Assembly: GCA_963811775.1 (NCBI GenBank)
Contig: CAWESO010000002.1
Span: 186,001 to 250,000 of the forward strand
From: Chersky-840 sp963811775
Lineage (GTDB): Bacteria > Actinomycetota > Acidimicrobiia > Acidimicrobiales > UBA8190
DNA: 64,000 bases
Reading direction: 5' to 3'
The translations under genes and the position numbers were made by a program. The notes below the pieces were generated by a model. The model was not told the DNA's origin and did no database searches. It saw nothing but the letters and a program-made list of their open reading frames with translations. Shown here one piece after another: positions 60,626 through 64,000 of the stretch. The first letter of the stretch is position 1. The number at the start of each line of letters is the position of its first letter.

Positions 60626-62672
60626 CGAACTGCTTCCCGGAAGGCACGCTCACGGCAGGAACCGCCCCGCGCAGAGCACCGGGAGGTCCGCCGGGCTGGC
60701 CGAGGGGCGGACCGGTCTTGCGGGCACGGCGCTCGTCGTAGGCGTTGAACACTTTGCCGACGCGCACCATCCACCGGCTCTTCTGGTACTCGACGATGCC
60801 CTCGGGGTGCGAGGCGTAGGTCATGGCGCCGGCGGCGAACAAGATGGGCTCGATGCCGGAGAAGCGCGCCGGGACGTACAGGGTCAACAGGAGCTGGATG
60901 ACGCTGAAGCCCATGCCGGCCTGGATCGCACCTTCGACGGTGCGCGAGCCCGTCGTGATCACGACCACCACGAAAACGAGCGAGTACTCGTAGGTGAAGT
61001 TATCGGCCGACACCTGCTGCAGGACCGAGCCGAACAGGGCGCCGCCGAACCCCGCAATGCCCGCCGACATGGCGAACACCGTGAGCCGTGCCGTTCTGAG
61101 ACTGATACCCATGCTCGCCGCCGCGGTCGGGCTCCCCCGCATGGCGGCGAGATACCGGCCCACGGTCCCCTTCTGCACCAGCAGTACGAGGACACTGACG
61201 AGGGCCAGGGCCAAGAGGCACATCACGAGGAAGGAACGGTCCGAGCCGAAGTCGATCGACCCGATCACCGGACGCGGCACGTTGACGCCGGTGAGGCCTC
61301 CTCCCGTCCACGAGTACTGGAACAGCGACTGGTCGGCAAAGATGGCGAAGGCCAGGGTCACCAGCGCCAGCAACAGGCCCGACACGCGGATGGCCACCAC
61401 GGCCACCGCCGTCCCGATGGCCGCCGCCAGCAGCCCTCCGACGACCGCCCCGATCAGCACGGGCAGGCCCAGGTGTTCCGCGAATTGGCCCGCGGCGAAG
61501 GCGCCCACGCCGGCGAAGGCCGCCTGGCACAGCGAGAGCTGGCCGCTCATGCCGGTGATGAGGGTGATGGACAGGCAGATGATCGACACGCACAGGCCCT
61601 CGGCGAAGGCCGTGACGTAGTACCCCGGGACCCACGTGATGCACGAGGCCAGGAACGCCACCACCAGCAGCCAGAACCCGACCCGGGTCGGGACCTCCAG
61701 GCGGCGGTCGCGTATCGCCACCGACGGCGGCGCCGGCGGGGGGTCGGCGGCGGCCAACGGGTCGGTGCTCAACTCCAGCTGGCGCAGGCCGGGGTTCAGC
61801 AGCAGCGTCCCGACCAGGACGACGAAGGGGAAATTGAGCACGATGGTCTGGGACAGGACGCCGCCCGACGGGAGATAGCCCGCCAGCAGGTTCTCGACGA
61901 TGCCGAGACCGATGCCGGCGGCCAGGGCGATGGGGAGCGACCGCATGCTCGCCACCGCCGCTGCGGTCAGCCCCGCCACGAGAAGCGCCGTGAACTGGAG
62001 CGGGTCGGTCGGGCTGAGCGACGCCGTCAGCGGGAGCAGCAGGACGCCGGCCAGGCCGGCCAGCACGCTCGAGAGCGCCCACGCTCCCGCCGCCACCCGG
62101 GGGGCGTTGATCCCTTCGAGCTGGGCCATGCGCCGGCTCTCGACCACGGCGCGCATCTGCAGGCCGATGTCGGTCCAGCGAAACACCGCCACCACCGCCG
62201 CGACCACGACGACGGTGATGACGACGGTCGTGACCTCACCACCGTTGATCGGCGTCGAGAAGACGTGCAGGTAGACGTGATTGGGGTTCAACCACAAGTT
62301 GGGGGGGTTCTCCCGCGGGCTGTTGCCGAAGAAGATGGGCAGTGCCTGGGGGATGGCGATGAGCAGGCCCAGCGAGGACACCAACTTGGCCGTGGTCGAC
62401 GCCGTCGGGATGTGGCGGAACAGGAAGCGGTCAAGGGCCAGCCCGAGCAGGGGGGACAACACCAGGACCGACAGGATGAAGGCGATGCCCACGGGCAGAT
62501 GGCTGCTGCGCACCAACACGTCGAAGACGAACGCCGCCAGGAAGGCCTGGGCCCCGAAGGCCAGGTTGAACACCCCCGTGGCCCGGAACGTGAGCACCAG
62601 GCCCACCGCCATGAGGGCGAAATTGCACCCGTAGGGGATGCCGGGAATGGCGTAACTCAGGAACTGGCTCAC
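60618..62672 (-). CDS. livHM: Fused LivH-LivM permease
   Basis: A 684-residue protein that joins the two branched-chain permeases. Residues 1-290 are LivH-like (AIPGIPYGCNFALMAVGLVL, RATGVFNLAFGAQAFLAAFV), ending in hydrophobic helices. A Pro-rich linker (DPLAAADPPPAPPSVAIRDR) follows. Residues 345-640 are LivM-like (ITLITGMSGQLSLCQAAFAGVGAFAAG, with the EAA-type loop GRYLAAMRGSPTAAASMGI). It begins with GTG. The last 40 residues form a basic Pro/Gly tail. Confidence 0.92.
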   Translation of the reverse strand: MSQFLSYAIPGIPYGCNFALMAVGLVLTFRATGVFNLAFGAQAFLAAFVFDVLVRSSHLPVGIAFILSVLVLSPLLGLALDRFLFRHIPTASTTAKLVSSLGLLIAIPQALPIFFGNSPRENPPNLWLNPNHVYLHVFSTPINGGEVTTVVITVVVVAAVVAVFRWTDIGLQMRAVVESRRMAQLEGINAPRVAAGAWALSSVLAGLAGVLLLPLTASLSPTDPLQFTALLVAGLTAAAVASMRSLPIALAAGIGLGIVENLLAGYLPSGGVLSQTIVLNFPFVVLVGTLLLNPGLRQLELSTDPLAAADPPPAPPSVAIRDRRLEVPTRVGFWLLVVAFLASCITWVPGYYVTAFAEGLCVSIICLSITLITGMSGQLSLCQAAFAGVGAFAAGQFAEHLGLPVLIGAVVGGLLAAAIGTAVAVVAIRVSGLLLALVTLAFAIFADQSLFQYSWTGGGLTGVNVPRPVIGSIDFGSDRSFLVMCLLALALVSVLVLLVQKGTVGRYLAAMRGSPTAAASMGISLRTARLTVFAMSAGIAGFGGALFGSVLQQVSADNFTYEYSLVFVVVVITTGSRTVEGAIQAGMGFSVIQLLLTLYVPARFSGIEPILFAAGAMTYASHPEGIVEYQKSRWMVRVGKVFNAYDERRARKTGPPLGQPGGPPGALRGAVPAVSVPSGKQFGG

Positions 62673-62720
62673 GGTCCCCCCGGGCCCTTCACGTTCACCG
62701 GATCGGCAATCCCGGAGGCG

Positions 62721-64000
62721 TCAGGTCCCGCCAGGGGTGCCGGCGGGCACGGGCACCGGCGTCGTGCTGTGCAGGCCCCCGAAGCACGTGAACACCTGGT
62801 TGGTCCCTTGGACGAACGCCGGCACGAAGGCGCCGTTCACCACCTGCACGGCGGCCTGGCAGTAGGGCGGCGTGGGCGTGTTGTGAGCCGTCTCCCAGTT
62901 CACCGGCGTCGTCAGGCCGTCCCCGTTGTAGGCGGTCTCGTGGTTGATGGCGGTCACTAGCTTCTTCTGGGTCACGTTCCGCCCCACCGCCTTGAGGCCG
63001 GTGACGAACTGGTCGGCCGCGATCCAGCCGTCGAGCGCCACCTCGTCGTAGGTGAATTTGGGCTGGTACTTCTCCATCTGCTGGATGTAGGTGTCGAGCC
63101 CCGGGTAGACGCCGGGATAGGCCAGGGCGGCCTCGAACGGCACGTGCTGCACCCCCAGGTAGACGCCGTTCATGATCGACCCGTACTGCTTCAAGGTGCC
63201 CCGGTCGTAGCCGTTGAACCACACCTGTTTCATGCTAAGGCCGTTCTGGCTGATAGCTCGGGCGAAGGCCACGTTCCCGTTGACGTCCAGGCACGTGAAC
63301 AGGAGGTCGACGTTCTTGGCCTTCATCTGCAGGACGTCGGGGGTGGGGTCGGCCCCGTAGACGAGGTTCAGGTCGCTGAACGACACGTTGAGGCCGAACC
63401 CCCGCATGCCGGTGACCGCGGCCTGGCAGGCAGCCGCCGACTGGGGCACGCCGTAGGCCACGACGGCGATCGACTGGGCCCCGAGCTGCTCGGCGGTGTA
63501 GGCGTCGCCGGGGGCCCCGCACGGGAAGCACAGCACCGAGCCGAAGTCGGCGAAGAGGGTAGGCCGGTCCTGCCAGTCGGTGGACGTGGAGTAGCCGAAG
63601 GTGGGGGTCCCCTGCTGGGCGAGGTACTTGGCGCCCTGGAAGAAGGGCGTGCCCACGCCCACCACGGCGAACACATTGTCCCCCACGAGCTTCTGGGCGA
63701 CGGAGAGATCGACGGTCGGGCTCCCCTGGTCGTCTTCCTGGTAGGCCAACTTGAGCTTGCGCCCGTCCACGCCGCCGGTGGCGTTGACCATGTCGAAGTA
63801 GGCCTCGACGCCGTTCACGACCGAGGAGAAGTCCGACGACAGCGGGCCGGTCACGTTGGCGATGCTGCCCACCGAGATCTGGGTGGCGGTCACGCCCGGG
63901 TCGCCGGTCCCGCCCTGGCTGTTGTGCCCCTTGGCGTTCCCACAGGCGGCGAGCCCGACCGTCAGCGCGATCAGCGCGGCACCCACAGTCGCGAATCCCC
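62721..64000 (-). CDS. livK: LivK-type substrate-binding lipoprotein, 5' end outside window
   Basis: A periplasmic-binding-type receptor. The visible start is a signal peptide with lipobox LAAC (TVGLAACGNAKG), and the frame is open to the window end, so the true start lies just outside it. The mature part has ITATQISVGSIANVTGP-like features (VTATQISVGSI), the FDMVNATGGVDGRKLKL strand and ENFVAVVGVGTP-like elements (NVFAVVGVGTPFFQG). It delivers branched-chain amino acids or other small carboxylates to the LivFGHM transporter. The gene is 48 bases upstream of the permease. Confidence 0.92.
   Translation of the reverse strand, partial: GFATVGAALIALTVGLAACGNAKGHNSQGGTGDPGVTATQISVGSIANVTGPLSSDFSSVVNGVEAYFDMVNATGGVDGRKLKLAYQEDDQGSPTVDLSVAQKLVGDNVFAVVGVGTPFFQGAKYLAQQGTPTFGYSTSTDWQDRPTLFADFGSVLCFPCGAPGDAYTAEQLGAQSIAVVAYGVPQSAAACQAAVTGMRGFGLNVSFSDLNLVYGADPTPDVLQMKAKNVDLLFTCLDVNGNVAFARAISQNGLSMKQVWFNGYDRGTLKQYGSIMNGVYLGVQHVPFEAALAYPGVYPGLDTYIQQMEKYQPKFTYDEVALDGWIAADQFVTGLKAVGRNVTQKKLVTAINHETAYNGDGLTTPVNWETAHNTPTPPYCQAAVQVVNGAFVPAFVQGTNQVFTCFGGLHSTTPVPVPAGTPGGT

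Noticed and set aside
59871..62960. Thousand-residue plus-strand open frame opposite the liv genes
   Set aside because: It mirrors LivG and the fused permease and has no protein-like character.

Overview
The window is about 70% GC and densely coded, with many ATGA/GTGA start-stop overlaps and GTG starts. The gene set points to the Actinomycetota: F420-type enzymes (a luciferase-like oxidoreductase and a deazaflavin nitroreductase), acyl-CoA dehydrogenases beside APH-type phosphotransferases, a helix-turn-helix citrate synthase beside a CBS-domain citrate synthase, and an ECF42-type sigma factor with its DGPF partner. An uncultured Acidimicrobiia-like organism is my best guess, but no rRNA or marker gene here proves it. 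There are no tRNAs, rRNAs, CRISPR arrays or phage modules.

Layout. 0-5 kb: a GGDEF-EAL protein cut by the window edge, an alkaline-phosphatase-fold hydrolase with apparently permuted motif order, an acyl carrier protein and a secreted repeat protein. 5-11.7 kb: CorA, then a MarR-controlled heterodimeric ABC exporter and a D-amino-acid-oxidase-like enzyme. 11.8-14.2 kb: a hydrolase/CapA chimera, a small secreted protein and a luciferase-like oxidoreductase. 14.4-19 kb: two convergent drug-efflux modules (MFS with TetR, MFS with MerR), each with a recognisable operator. 19.0-20.7 kb: a lower-GC insertion with 28-bp terminal inverted repeats and an 8-bp target duplication, carrying a broken IS1595-type transposase and four small genes of unknown function. 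20.8-24.3 kb: a GH5 cellulase-like enzyme, a CAP-domain protein and a Nudix hydrolase.

24.3-32.9 kb: lipid/acyl-CoA catabolism (SDRs, acyl-CoA dehydrogenase, two phosphotransferases, an acyl-CoA ligase, a hotdog thioesterase, a DinB-like protein). 32.9-37.4 kb: ECF42 sigma factor with DGPF protein, and a MarR regulator with a Cys/His-rich tail coupled to an ABC exporter with a Met/His-rich N-terminus. 37.4-44 kb: divergent citrate synthases, a small Cys-containing protein, a hemolysin III protein and an MMPL transporter with 17-bp tandem repeats in its upstream region. 44-50 kb: SnoaL-like protein, acyl-CoA ligase, GH26-like enzyme and a membrane PAS-PAS-GGDEF-EAL protein with a structured leader. 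50-57 kb: two divergent beta-oxidation clusters (acyl-CoA dehydrogenase plus thiolase; acyl-CoA dehydrogenase, HMG-CoA-synthase-like/DUF35 fusion and thiolase). 57-64 kb: VOC protein, F420 nitroreductase, SDR, and a branched-chain amino-acid-type ABC system (livF, livG, fused livHM, livK) running off the window end.

Seven conserved genes each carry exactly one single-base frameshift that restores a full-length family protein when corrected. I read these as probable assembly or sequencing indels and give composite coordinates for those genes.
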